From positions 1 through 64,000 of the forward strand of contig JBBRVP010000017.1 in NCBI GenBank assembly GCA_038246785.1: a stretch of 64,000 bases of DNA. The letters are read 5' to 3'. A model generated the notes under the pieces. The model was not told the origin of the DNA, did no database searches, and saw only the letters and a list, made by a program, of their open reading frames with translations. Below, in pieces: positions 1 to 7,689 of this stretch. Origin of the DNA: JBBRVP01 sp038246785 (lineage in GTDB: Bacteria > Actinomycetota > Actinomycetes > Jiangellales > Jiangellaceae). Both the position numbers and the translations under genes were made by a program. Numbering within the stretch: the first letter of the stretch is position 1; each line of letters starts with the position of its first letter.

Positions 1-225
1 CCGAAGGTCACCGTCGACGACCCGTGGGGCTGGGGCGGCTCGCTGGAGTGGGCCACCTCCTGCCCGCCGCCACGGCACAACTTCACCTCGCTGCCCCGCA
101 TCCGCTCCGAGCGCCCGGCCTTCGACCTCAAGCACCCGGAGGTCACCGCGGCAGAGTTCCCGCTGGACAACGACCAGGTGGGTGCCGGCGTGCTCGGTGG
201 GCCTGACATGGGTGACCGTCCGTGA
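1..225 (+). CDS. ctaD: Cytochrome c oxidase subunit I, C-terminal fragment
   Basis: The first 74 codons are open from the window edge to a TGA. The translated tail contains DPWGWGGSLEWATSCPPPRHNF, a stretch typical of the extreme C-terminus of actinobacterial aa3 oxidase subunit I just after the last membrane helix (split here: DPWGWGGSLEWATSCPPP, then RHNF). The metal-binding helices lie upstream of the window. CtaD is the haem-copper catalytic subunit that reduces oxygen. The stop overlaps the GTG start of ctaF by four bases (GTGA), so the two genes are probably translationally coupled. The identification rests on this tail and on the ctaF neighbour. Confidence 0.85.
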   Translation, partial: PKVTVDDPWGWGGSLEWATSCPPPRHNFTSLPRIRSERPAFDLKHPEVTAAEFPLDNDQVGAGVLGGPDMGDRP

Positions 226-617
226 GGACCGAGGCCAGGATCTTCATCATTCTGGTGATCTTCTTCGGGCTCGTCACGCCGATCTACTGGTTCCTGTCCC
301 ACGACCCGACGGGGACCACAGCCCTCGCCGTCACCCTGTGCCTGTCGCTGCTGCTGGCGTTCTACTTCTGGTTCATCTCCACGCGCATCCCGCCGCGGGC
401 GGAGGACCGCGGAGATGCCGAGATCTACGAGGGCGCCGGCGAGATCGGCTTCTTCAGCCCCCACTCCTGGTGGCCGCTCGTCGTGGCCGCCTCGGGCGCC
501 ATGCTGTTCCTCGGCCTGGCCATCGGCTGGTGGCTGGTCATCATCGCGGTGCCGCTGGTGGCCATCGGCGTCATCGGCTGGGTGTTCGAGTACTACCGCG
601 GCGACTTCGCCCACTGA
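222..617 (+). CDS. ctaF: Cytochrome c oxidase subunit IV
   Basis: This 131-residue protein has four hydrophobic helices at about residues 7-26, 33-52, 83-102 and 104-122. A short polar loop (RIPPRAEDRGDAEIYEG) separates the two pairs. That is the usual form of actinobacterial CtaF, the small membrane subunit of the bc1-aa3 supercomplex, and the length is normal. The GTG start overlaps the ctaD stop, which fixes the start well. The last 25 bases overlap tail-to-tail with the convergent dehydrogenase gene on the other strand, so no terminator can fit between them. A role in assembly or stability of the oxidase is family knowledge and is not visible here. Confidence 0.9.
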   Translation: MRTEARIFIILVIFFGLVTPIYWFLSHDPTGTTALAVTLCLSLLLAFYFWFISTRIPPRAEDRGDAEIYEGAGEIGFFSPHSWWPLVVAASGAMLFLGLAIGWWLVIIAVPLVAIGVIGWVFEYYRGDFAH

Positions 618-2368
618 GCCAGCGTCCCGAGCCTGACCGGCGCGGCCACCGGCCGCTGCGGCAGTCCCGGCTCGGGCTCGGTGCCGTTCCAGGCCGCCAT
701 CAGGCAGGCGGTGGGGTAGCCGCACACGCGCCCTTGGCACCAGCCCATGCCGGCGCGCGTCATGAGCTTTGCCGAGCGGGCGTCCTGCGCGCCGAGGTCG
801 TCACGGGCCGTGCGAAGACGCCCGACGGTGACCTCCTCGCAGCGGCAGACGACGGTGTCGTCGGTGAGCCGGTCGGTCCAGCCCGGCGGCACCGGGTACA
901 CGGCGTGCATGGCCACGGCGAACCTGCGCAGAGCCGTACGCCGCTGCCGCAGCCGCCGGTCAGCGCCCGAGTGTCCAGCGCCCGAGGGTCCGGCGCCCGA
1001 GTGCCCGGCGCCCGAGTGCCCGGCGGCCGCTGCGCCGGCGAGCCGTCCCTCGACCACGGCCAGCGCGGCTCCGCCGACCCCGCAGGCCTCGCCCGCCACG
1101 TACACGTCCGGCACCGAGCTGCGCTGCTCGGCGTCGACCACGCAGACCAGCGACCCGTCCACGTCGACCCTCGTCGCGCACCCGAGCGCGAGTGGCAGCT
1201 CGAGCTGCGGCGTGAAGCCCCAGCCGACCGCGAGGACGTCGCTCGCCACGGTGCGCGCGCTGCCCGGCACGAGCGCGCCGTGCCGGTCGATGTGGGCGGT
1301 GGTGACGCTCTCCACCTGGCCGGCGCCCTCCGCGCGCAGCACCACCGACCGGCTGTGCAGCCGGACCCGGTGGCGGGTCAACGTCGCGACGTAGCCGGCA
1401 GCCTCGCCGAGCTTGGCCGCGTTGCCGAGCACGGCGACGGGGTGGGCGCCCCATGCCCGCAGCGACGCCGCCTCGTGCACACCGAGGACCCGGGTGCCCC
1501 CCGCGGCGAGCCCGGCCGCCACCGGGAGCAGGAACGGGCCGGTGCCGGCCACCACCGCCCGCGCGCCGGCGGCGACGCCGTGACCCTTGAGCAGTGCCTG
1601 CGCCCCGCCCGCGGTCAGCACGCCCGGCAGGTCCCAGCCGGGGAAGGGCAGCTGGCGGTCGTACGCGCCCGGTGCCAGCACTAGCCGACGGCCGCGGATG
1701 TCCACCGGCCGCTCGGCGGGTCGGCCGGTCCCGGCCGGCTGCGAGCGGTCCACGGCGTGCACGACGAACCCGTCGTCAGCACGGGCGATCGTCCACACGT
1801 GGTGCCCCGCGAACCGACCGCCGGTGGCGTCCACCGCGGCCAGCCCGTCGATCAGCCGGCGGAAGCTGCCCGGGCCGTGGGGCCGCTGCGCCGCGACCTC
1901 CTGGCCGGCGGGGTGGCGCCAGTACTGCCCTCCCGGATGCGCGGCGGCGTCGACCAGCGCGACGGTGGCACCGAGCTCGGCGGCTCGCGCGGCAGCCGCG
2001 AGCCCGGCCGGGCCGGCGCCGACCACGACGACGTCGAAGCGCTCGGCCGACCCCGGACCCGGCGCGGCGGCGACCGGGTCGCCCGGCCGTTGCGGGCCAG
2101 CCAGGTCGCCATGACCGGTGCCCTCCTGGGTCTGGACCCGCATCCCCGGCCTCGCCGGCGTCAGGCAGGCCCGCTCGTTGGGGGAGCCGTCGACGACGAC
2201 CAGGCAGTCGAAGCACACCCCGATCCCACAGAACAGGCCGCGTGGCCATCGCTGCACCCGGGTCGTCCGCAACGCCCGGATCCCCGCCGCGGTCAAGGCG
2301 GCGCCGATGCTCTGACCCTCCCGGAAGGTGATTGGACGCCCGTCGAAGTCGAAGCTGCGCTCCCTCAC
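593..2368 (-). CDS. [2Fe-2S] ferredoxin-FAD oxidoreductase fusion (HcnA-HcnB-like, D-hydroxyproline dehydrogenase subunit)
   Basis: The 591-residue protein has three parts. An N-terminal 2Fe-2S ferredoxin-like domain carries Cys47, 52, 55 and 68. An FAD/NAD Rossmann domain begins with GAGPAG at 117-122. A C-terminal BFD-type cluster domain has Cys508, 510, 544 and 549. In Pseudomonas-type cyanide synthase and D-hydroxyproline dehydrogenase the first two parts are separate alpha/gamma subunits; here they are fused. A low-complexity GHSGA linker lies near residues 455-475. The GTG start overlaps the stop of the DadA-like gene (GTGA), so the two should form one enzyme oxidising a D-imino acid, most likely cis-4-hydroxy-D-proline given the epimerase upstream. 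The substrate is inferred from context; D-proline or another D-amino acid is the alternative. Confidence 0.75.
   Translation of the reverse strand: MRERSFDFDGRPITFREGQSIGAALTAAGIRALRTTRVQRWPRGLFCGIGVCFDCLVVVDGSPNERACLTPARPGMRVQTQEGTGHGDLAGPQRPGDPVAAAPGPGSAERFDVVVVGAGPAGLAAAARAAELGATVALVDAAAHPGGQYWRHPAGQEVAAQRPHGPGSFRRLIDGLAAVDATGGRFAGHHVWTIARADDGFVVHAVDRSQPAGTGRPAERPVDIRGRRLVLAPGAYDRQLPFPGWDLPGVLTAGGAQALLKGHGVAAGARAVVAGTGPFLLPVAAGLAAGGTRVLGVHEAASLRAWGAHPVAVLGNAAKLGEAAGYVATLTRHRVRLHSRSVVLRAEGAGQVESVTTAHIDRHGALVPGSARTVASDVLAVGWGFTPQLELPLALGCATRVDVDGSLVCVVDAEQRSSVPDVYVAGEACGVGGAALAVVEGRLAGAAAAGHSGAGHSGAGPSGAGHSGADRRLRQRRTALRRFAVAMHAVYPVPPGWTDRLTDDTVVCRCEEVTVGRLRTARDDLGAQDARSAKLMTRAGMGWCQGRVCGYPTACLMAAWNGTEPEPGLPQRPVAAPVRLGTLAQWAKSPR
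962..1021. repeat. Four 15-bp tandem repeats inside the dehydrogenase gene
   Basis: Four 15-bp units (962-976, 977-991, 992-1006, 1007-1021) of the type GGCGCCCGAGTGCCC encode the GHSGA-type peptide repeat in the fused dehydrogenase. Units three and four are identical and the first two differ at a few positions. The unit length is a multiple of three, so copy-number changes would alter linker length without breaking the frame. Confidence 0.9.
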
Positions 2369-3525
2369 TGCGGTGCCCCCGCTGCGAAGCCGGCGAAGCG
2401 CGCCGGGTCGAACGCCGCCGCCGTCGCGGGCGGCGGGTCATCGGTCAGCAGCCGCGCGATGAGGTGGCCCGTCCCGGGGGCGAGACCGATCCCGGCCCCT
2501 TCGTGGCCGCAGGCGTGGAAGAGCCCGGGCACCCGCGGGTCCGGGCCGATCATCGGCAGGTGGTCGGGGCAGTACGGCCGGAACCCGCCGTACACGCGCA
2601 GCAGCCGGATGCCGGCCAGGAACGGGAAGATCCGGACGGCCTGCGCCGCCAGTCGGCGCACCACGTCGACCGACAGGGTCGGGTCGAACCCGACCCGCTC
2701 CCGACTGGCGCCGATCAGCACCGTGCCGGCCCGGGTGCCCTCGATGACCAGCGAGGTCTCCAGCCGGGCCTGGTCGGAGGCCACGTTGGCCACGTAGTCC
2801 GCGGAGTACACCTTGCGCCGCACCACCGGCGGGAGCGGCTCGGTGACCAGAACGAACCCGCGGCGCGGCAGCACCGGCACCGGCCCACCGAGCCGGGCCC
2901 CGACGGTGCCCGCGCAGGTGCCTGCGGCGTTGACCACCGCAGCGGCCGGGTAGCTGCCTCGCGAGGTGTGGACGCCGGCCAGCCGGCCGTCAGCTCCCCG
3001 GACTGCTCCGGTGACCTCGACACCGGCGTGCACCGTCGCACCGCGGTCGCGGGCGGCCGCGAGCAAGCAGGCCGCGGCGAGCACCGGCTGCACCTGCATG
3101 TCCTGGGGATACAGCACGCCGCCGGCAAGGTCGCTCGCCAGGTGCGGCTCGTGCTCGTGCAGGTCGCCGGCCTGCACCGGTACGGCGTCCACACCGCGCT
3201 CTCGCTGGCCGGCCGCCAGCTCGCTGAGCGCTCGGTGGCCGTCGCCGGTCGTGGCGACGACCAGCCCGCCCTTGGCCTCGAGCTCGATGCGGTCTGGCCC
3301 GAGGTCGTCACCGAGCTCGCGCCACAGCGCGCGCGAGCTGAGTGCGAGGTCGAGCTCGGGGCCGGGGGCCTTGTCGGAGACGAGCAGGTTGCCCTCGCCG
3401 CGGCTGGTCGTGCCGCCGCCCGGCGGCCCGCTGTCGAGCACGGTCACGCGCATCCCGGCGCGTGCGCTGTAGTAGGCGACCGACGCGCCGATGATGCCGG
3501 CGCCGATCACGACGACGTCAGACAT
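2365..3525 (-). CDS. DadA/HcnC-like FAD-dependent D-imino-acid oxidoreductase
   Basis: This 386-residue protein opens with the dinucleotide-binding motif GAGIIG (8-13) followed by VTVLDSG, as in the DAO/glycine-oxidase family. The C-terminal part reads FHACGHEGAGIGLAPGTG, typical of the FAD-closing segment of DadA and HcnC proteins. In two-component D-hydroxyproline dehydrogenases the DadA-like subunit oxidises the substrate and passes electrons to the 2Fe-2S/FAD partner, which here is the next gene (GTGA overlap). The ATG start overlaps the end of the ornithine-cyclodeaminase-like gene by 8 bp. No membrane helix or signal is seen, so the enzyme should be cytoplasmic. The family call is firm; the substrate is inferred from the operon. 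Confidence 0.78.
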   Translation of the reverse strand: MSDVVVIGAGIIGASVAYYSARAGMRVTVLDSGPPGGGTTSRGEGNLLVSDKAPGPELDLALSSRALWRELGDDLGPDRIELEAKGGLVVATTGDGHRALSELAAGQRERGVDAVPVQAGDLHEHEPHLASDLAGGVLYPQDMQVQPVLAAACLLAAARDRGATVHAGVEVTGAVRGADGRLAGVHTSRGSYPAAAVVNAAGTCAGTVGARLGGPVPVLPRRGFVLVTEPLPPVVRRKVYSADYVANVASDQARLETSLVIEGTRAGTVLIGASRERVGFDPTLSVDVVRRLAAQAVRIFPFLAGIRLLRVYGGFRPYCPDHLPMIGPDPRVPGLFHACGHEGAGIGLAPGTGHLIARLLTDDPPPATAAAFDPARFAGFAAGAPQ

Positions 3526-4480
3526 GCGGACGCGGCGCCGGCCCGGCGCCCCCTTGGCGGGCCGTCCACCGCTGGTAGGCCAGCTCGGCGAGGACCAGGT
3601 CCTGCCATCCCATCCCGACGCTCTTGAACACGCTCCGGCCGGCCGGGGGTGCCATCCGGACCGCCCCCGCGAGACCCATCAGATCGGCGGCGGAGATCGC
3701 GCCGGCCTCCAGGGCGACGATCACGTCGCCGGCCTCGCGCAGCGCCACCGCCGGTGTCTCCACCACGATGCGGGCGGCGCCGGCCAGGGTCCGCGCATCC
3801 AGCTCGCGGGCCGCCGGTTCGTGGGAGCCGACCGCCACCACGCAAGCGTGCTCGGGCAGCAGGGCGCCGTCGAACACCGGCTGCCGGGCGGTGGTCGCGC
3901 ACACCACGACGTCGGCCGCGGCGACTGCCTGCGGGTCGCCCACCGCGGCGTCCAGGCCGGACCGGCCCACCCGGTCGGCCAGCGCCCGCGCCCGTCCCGC
4001 GTCCCGGCCGACCACGGTGACCGACCGCAGCGGGCGGATCGTGCGGATCGCCTCCACGTGCCCCCACGCCTGCGGACCGGACCCGAAGACCACCAGCGCG
4101 CTCGCCTCCGGGGCGGCAAGGTGGGCGACCGCGAGCGCGGAGACCGCCGGCGTACGCAGCGTGGTCAGCGCCGTACCGTCGATCAAAGCGGTCGGGGCGA
4201 GGGTGACCCGGTCGTAGAGCACGTAGAGCGCCTGGATCCGGGGGGCGCCCCGCTCCGGGTTGCCCGGCGCGACGGTGCCGAGCTTGACGCCGAACGCGGT
4301 GGCGGTTTCGGCGGGCATCACCAGCAGCTGCCCGTGGCTGAGTTCGTGGCTCGAGCGCTGCAGCGCCGCCTCGGGGTCGAGCCCGCCGAGCAGGGCATGC
4401 TCGAGCGCGGACACCGCATCGGTCCAGGGCAGCAGGGCGCGCAGGCCGGCTTCGTCGAGCCAGCGCAGGTCCTCCCTCAT
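3518..4480 (-). CDS. Ornithine cyclodeaminase/mu-crystallin family, probable delta1-pyrroline-2-carboxylate reductase
   Basis: The 320-residue protein has the conserved Lys66 in FGVKLGTV, the substrate-carboxylate Arg in LTTLRTPA (about R109), and the NAD(P) fold GSGPQAWG at 133-140. This is the OCD/mu-crystallin family. Members found next to aconitase X reduce delta1-pyrroline-2-carboxylate to L-proline (LhpI-type), the step after cis-3-hydroxy-L-proline dehydration, and the two aconitase X genes lie directly upstream in the same operon. True ornithine cyclodeaminase or ketimine reductase activity is possible, but the genome has a different OCD-type gene at 49297. The ATG start is preceded on its strand by the stop of the small aconitase X gene 11 bp away. 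Confidence 0.75.
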   Translation of the reverse strand: MREDLRWLDEAGLRALLPWTDAVSALEHALLGGLDPEAALQRSSHELSHGQLLVMPAETATAFGVKLGTVAPGNPERGAPRIQALYVLYDRVTLAPTALIDGTALTTLRTPAVSALAVAHLAAPEASALVVFGSGPQAWGHVEAIRTIRPLRSVTVVGRDAGRARALADRVGRSGLDAAVGDPQAVAAADVVVCATTARQPVFDGALLPEHACVVAVGSHEPAARELDARTLAGAARIVVETPAVALREAGDVIVALEAGAISAADLMGLAGAVRMAPPAGRSVFKSVGMGWQDLVLAELAYQRWTARQGGAGPAPRPHV

Positions 4481-4490
4481 CGAGCCTCAC

Positions 4491-4979
4491 TCATCGAGCC
4501 TCCGGGTCGACCACGGCCGGCTCGGCCGTGTCGGCGCGCAGGGTGAGCGTCGCCGGCCCTGCCGCGGGGCCGGCCCACACCGCGGCCGGCGTGTCGCTGG
4601 CCAGCGAGGCAAGGTCGGCCGGCGCGAGCTCGACGACCGGCAGCAGGCGGGCGTACATCTCAGCGGCCACCAAGGCTCCCACGACGAGGATCGTGTCGCA
4701 CTCGGCGAGCAGGATCGCCGCAGGCGCACGCCCGGTGCGGACGAGCTCGGCGAGCACGGCGCTGGACGAGCTCGACCCGCGACCGGAGGCCATGGCGACG
4801 ACCCGCCCGGACAGGCGGGCTCCGCGTTGGGGATGGTGCGGGTCGACCAAGACCCCCGCGGCGTCCACCCCGCCGAAGATCGAGAGCGGCTCGGCGAGGC
4901 AGAGCAGGTCGCCGCTGCCGGTGCCGGCGTGCAGCGAGCGGCCGCTGAGCGTACGGCCCTCAGCGCCAGAGCCGGTCAT
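4491..4979 (-). CDS. Aconitase X small (swivel) subunit, DUF126 family
   Basis: The 162-residue protein carries VVAMASGRGSSSSSAVLAEL at about 61-80, matching the conserved Ser-rich segment of the aconitase X swivel domain, plus GTGSGDLLCLAEPLSIFGG near the N-terminus. In two-subunit bacterial aconitase X this domain closes over the active site of the large subunit. The chosen ATG lies 20 bp inside the 3' end of the large-subunit gene, an overlap common for this pair. An upstream in-frame extension would read through that gene and is not needed. Together the pair is expected to dehydrate cis-3-hydroxy-L-proline to delta1-pyrroline-2-carboxylate. Confidence 0.82.
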   Translation of the reverse strand: MTGSGAEGRTLSGRSLHAGTGSGDLLCLAEPLSIFGGVDAAGVLVDPHHPQRGARLSGRVVAMASGRGSSSSSAVLAELVRTGRAPAAILLAECDTILVVGALVAAEMYARLLPVVELAPADLASLASDTPAAVWAGPAAGPATLTLRADTAEPAVVDPEAR

Positions 4980-6261
4980 CGCGCACCACCCTCCCGGCCC
5001 GCGCGGACGCGACGCACTCGGCCAGGCTGCCCAGGACGGTGTCGACCCCGAGGTTGGCCGGGGCATACCAGGCCCACTTCCCGGAGTTGGTCATGACCGT
5101 GCGCACCCGCGGGTGCAGTACCGGCGTGACGTACGTGCAGGTGTCGGTGAGGACCCGCCCCCCGGCGGCCACGACAGCCTCGACGTACCCGAGCCGCCGC
5201 GCCTCGGCGAGCACGTCACGGCCGGTGGAGACGTAGACGTCGACCGCGTCGGCGAACGGCTGCCCGCCGGCGAGCGCGGCGGACAGCGCGGCGAACTCGG
5301 CCACCGAGAAGTGCGGGGTGCCCAGACTCACCGCGTCGAGCCGGTCGCCGCTGGCTGTGCTCAACGAGTCGCGGGCTGCGCGCAGGTCTGCGCCGTGCAT
5401 CCGTACGACGTGTGCTCTCGCGTCCGAGCTGAGTACGGCGGCCAGCGTCGGCGCCTCCGGGGTCACCCCGACCACGTGGTACAGGGCGACCCCGCCGGCC
5501 GACGCCGCGGTCGCACCCAGCGCCTTGAGCCGGTCCTCGGTCCGGCCACCGTCGGCGAGGTCACCGGGCAGACCGGTCAGCGCGGCGACCCGGGTGCCGG
5601 CCAGCTCGCCGAGCAGCACGCCGATCGCCGGCCACGCCGCGTCGACCTCCAGCAGCTCCCGCGACACCGCGGAGAAGTCCAGCACGAGCACTGCCGCGCG
5701 TGCCTCGTCGCGGTGCAGGCCCGCGTCGGGCACCCGGCCGGACACCGCCGCGGCGATGTCGAGGAAGTCGCCGTAGCGGTCGGTGCGGGCGCCGAGCACG
5801 GAGTTGACGAACGCGATCGCGTTGGACTCTGCCCACGCGACGTGGCTGCCGGCCGCCGGCCGGTGGCCCGGGTGCCGCCCGGCCTGGTACGGCGCGCACG
5901 ACCAGGTCGGTTCGCAGCCAAGCGCGACATGGGCGTCCATCAGCCGGCGGCCGTTGCTGGCGAGCTCGTCGTCCGGGTGGACCAGATCCGGGTGCAGGAG
6001 GTCCAGGGAGCCCACGTTCAGCGTGGTGCGCACCCGCACCGCCCCGCCGAGCTCGACGAGCCGCTCGGTGAACTCCAGCCCGGCAATCCCGTGGTAGAGG
6101 CAGCCGTCGGCGTGCGCGGACTCGATCGGCAGCAGCCGCTGAGCGCCGGCTGCGCGCGCGACCCCGACCACCACACGCATCGCCATCGCGACCGCCGGGC
6201 CGTGCTCGCCGTCGAGCATCGCCTGCTCGTCGGCGCGGAGCCGCAGCGGTCCAGCCGTCAT
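4960..6261 (-). CDS. Aconitase X large catalytic subunit (cis-3-hydroxy-L-proline dehydratase, DUF521)
   Basis: The 433-residue protein matches the aconitase X catalytic domain: IESAHADGCLYHG (Cys54), GCEPTWSCAPYQAGRHP (Cys116, Cys122), GSHVAWAESNAIAFVNSVLGAR, and DTCTYVTPVL (Cys375). These cysteines are candidate iron-sulfur ligands. Family members in bacteria with a separate swivel subunit are cis-3-hydroxy-L-proline dehydratases; the archaeal type acts on phosphomevalonate, which makes no sense in this operon. The ATG shares one base with the aldehyde dehydrogenase stop (TGATG). The neighbouring OCD-family reductase would convert the product to L-proline. Confidence 0.82.
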   Translation of the reverse strand: MTAGPLRLRADEQAMLDGEHGPAVAMAMRVVVGVARAAGAQRLLPIESAHADGCLYHGIAGLEFTERLVELGGAVRVRTTLNVGSLDLLHPDLVHPDDELASNGRRLMDAHVALGCEPTWSCAPYQAGRHPGHRPAAGSHVAWAESNAIAFVNSVLGARTDRYGDFLDIAAAVSGRVPDAGLHRDEARAAVLVLDFSAVSRELLEVDAAWPAIGVLLGELAGTRVAALTGLPGDLADGGRTEDRLKALGATAASAGGVALYHVVGVTPEAPTLAAVLSSDARAHVVRMHGADLRAARDSLSTASGDRLDAVSLGTPHFSVAEFAALSAALAGGQPFADAVDVYVSTGRDVLAEARRLGYVEAVVAAGGRVLTDTCTYVTPVLHPRVRTVMTNSGKWAWYAPANLGVDTVLGSLAECVASARAGRVVRDDRLWR

Positions 6262-7646
6262 CAGGTGCCGGAGAAGGAACGTGGGCCCGCACCGGGGGCA
6301 AGCGTCACCGTGTGTGTCGAGGTGTAGAAGTCCTGCGCCGCCTTGCCCTGCTCCCGGCTGCCGTGGCTGGAGTCCTTCACCCCGCCGAAGGGCAGGTAGA
6401 AGTCGACGCCGGTGGTCGGCGCGTTGACCTTGACCAGCCCAGCCTGCAGCGCGTCGGAGGCGGCCAGGGCCACGGACAGGTCGCGCGTGTAGACCCCGGC
6501 GACCAGCCCCTGGTCCACGGCGTTGGCCAGTCGCAGGGCCTCGTCGAGAGACGACGCGCTCGCCAGCACCGCGATCGGGCCGAAGACCTCCTCGCAGACC
6601 AGCCGGTGGTCGGCGGGCACGGAGTCCAGCAGTGTCGGGCCGACGTACCAGCCGGCGCGCTCGAGCGCCCTGCCACCGGTGAGCAGGCGGGCTCCCGTGG
6701 CCACCGCGTCGCCGGCCGCGCCGGTCACCGCGTCCCGGGCGGACTCGGAGATCACCGGGCCGACCGCCGTGCCCTGCTCGGTGGGGTCGCCGAGCCCCAG
6801 CCCCTCCAGCGCGCTGACCAGGGCGTCGCGGAAGGGTGCGACCTCGCCCACCACGATCACCCGCTTGGTCGCCGTGCACTTCTGACCGGCGAAGCCGGCA
6901 ATCGCCGAGGCGACCTGGGCCGCGGTCGACTCGAGGTCGGCGTCGGGCAGCACGAGGGCAGGGTTCTGCCCGCCCATCTCGGCCTGGGCCGGGATGCCGC
7001 GGCCGGCGGCGGCAGTGGCCACCGAGCGGCCCACGGTGGTGGAGCCGGTGAACGAGACCACATCGGCACCGGCAAGGACAGCCTCCCCAGTCTCGGCGTC
7101 ACCGGGGACGACGGTGAAGACGTCCTGCGGCAGCACCCCGGCGAGCAGCTCGGCGAGCCGCAAAGCCACGCCGGTCGCCGCGGGTGCCGGCTTGAGGACG
7201 ACGGCGTTGCCGAAGGCCAGCGCCGGCGCAGACTTCCACAGCGGGATCGCCAGCGGGAAGTTCCACGGCGTGATCATGCCGGCTACGCCGAGCGGGCGGC
7301 GACGGGTGTAGAGCAGCCCGGACAGCGACGGCTCGTGCACGGCGCCGATCGGGTCGAAGACCTGTTGGGCGTAGTAGCGCAGGATCGCCACGCCGCGAGC
7401 GACCTCGCCGGCGGACTCGCCGCGCGGCTTGCCGGTTTCGCGGACCATGAGGTCGGTCAGCTCGCCCGAGGCGCCGGCCACGGTCTCCGCAGCGTCCACC
7501 AGCGCCGCGGCGCGGACCGCCGCCGGACCCCAGCCGCGCTGCGCGGCGCGCGCCCGGTCGAAGACTTTTCCCACCTCGTCTGGGCTGCTGCTGGGAGCCT
7601 CGACGACGAGGTCGGCCGGGTCCTGCGGGGAGTAGCTGCGAATCAC
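6261..7646 (-). CDS. NAD(P)-dependent aldehyde dehydrogenase, probable 2-oxoglutarate semialdehyde dehydrogenase
   Basis: The 461-residue ALDH-superfamily protein has all the catalytic landmarks: PWNF (Asn129), VVLKPAP (Lys152), GSTTVG (201-206), AEMGGQNP (Glu223) and FAGQKCTATKR (Cys257). In trans-4-hydroxyproline degradation the last step oxidises 2-oxoglutarate semialdehyde to 2-oxoglutarate. That is the likely job here, because the epimerase lies upstream and the dehydrogenase downstream. A benzaldehyde- or succinate-semialdehyde-type substrate cannot be excluded from sequence alone. It starts with GTG and lies 43 bp after the epimerase. The deaminase that would supply its substrate is not in the window. 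Confidence 0.72.
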   Translation of the reverse strand: MIRSYSPQDPADLVVEAPSSSPDEVGKVFDRARAAQRGWGPAAVRAAALVDAAETVAGASGELTDLMVRETGKPRGESAGEVARGVAILRYYAQQVFDPIGAVHEPSLSGLLYTRRRPLGVAGMITPWNFPLAIPLWKSAPALAFGNAVVLKPAPAATGVALRLAELLAGVLPQDVFTVVPGDAETGEAVLAGADVVSFTGSTTVGRSVATAAAGRGIPAQAEMGGQNPALVLPDADLESTAAQVASAIAGFAGQKCTATKRVIVVGEVAPFRDALVSALEGLGLGDPTEQGTAVGPVISESARDAVTGAAGDAVATGARLLTGGRALERAGWYVGPTLLDSVPADHRLVCEEVFGPIAVLASASSLDEALRLANAVDQGLVAGVYTRDLSVALAASDALQAGLVKVNAPTTGVDFYLPFGGVKDSSHGSREQGKAAQDFYTSTHTVTLAPGAGPRSFSGT

Positions 7647-7689
7647 GGTCGATCTCTTCTCGAGGAGTCCGCGGGTCGGGGTCTGTCCA

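Noticed and set aside
4528..6327. A 599-codon open frame opposite the aconitase X genes
   Set aside because: The opposite strand has clear family motifs; this frame has none and reads as Arg/His/Gly-rich shadow.
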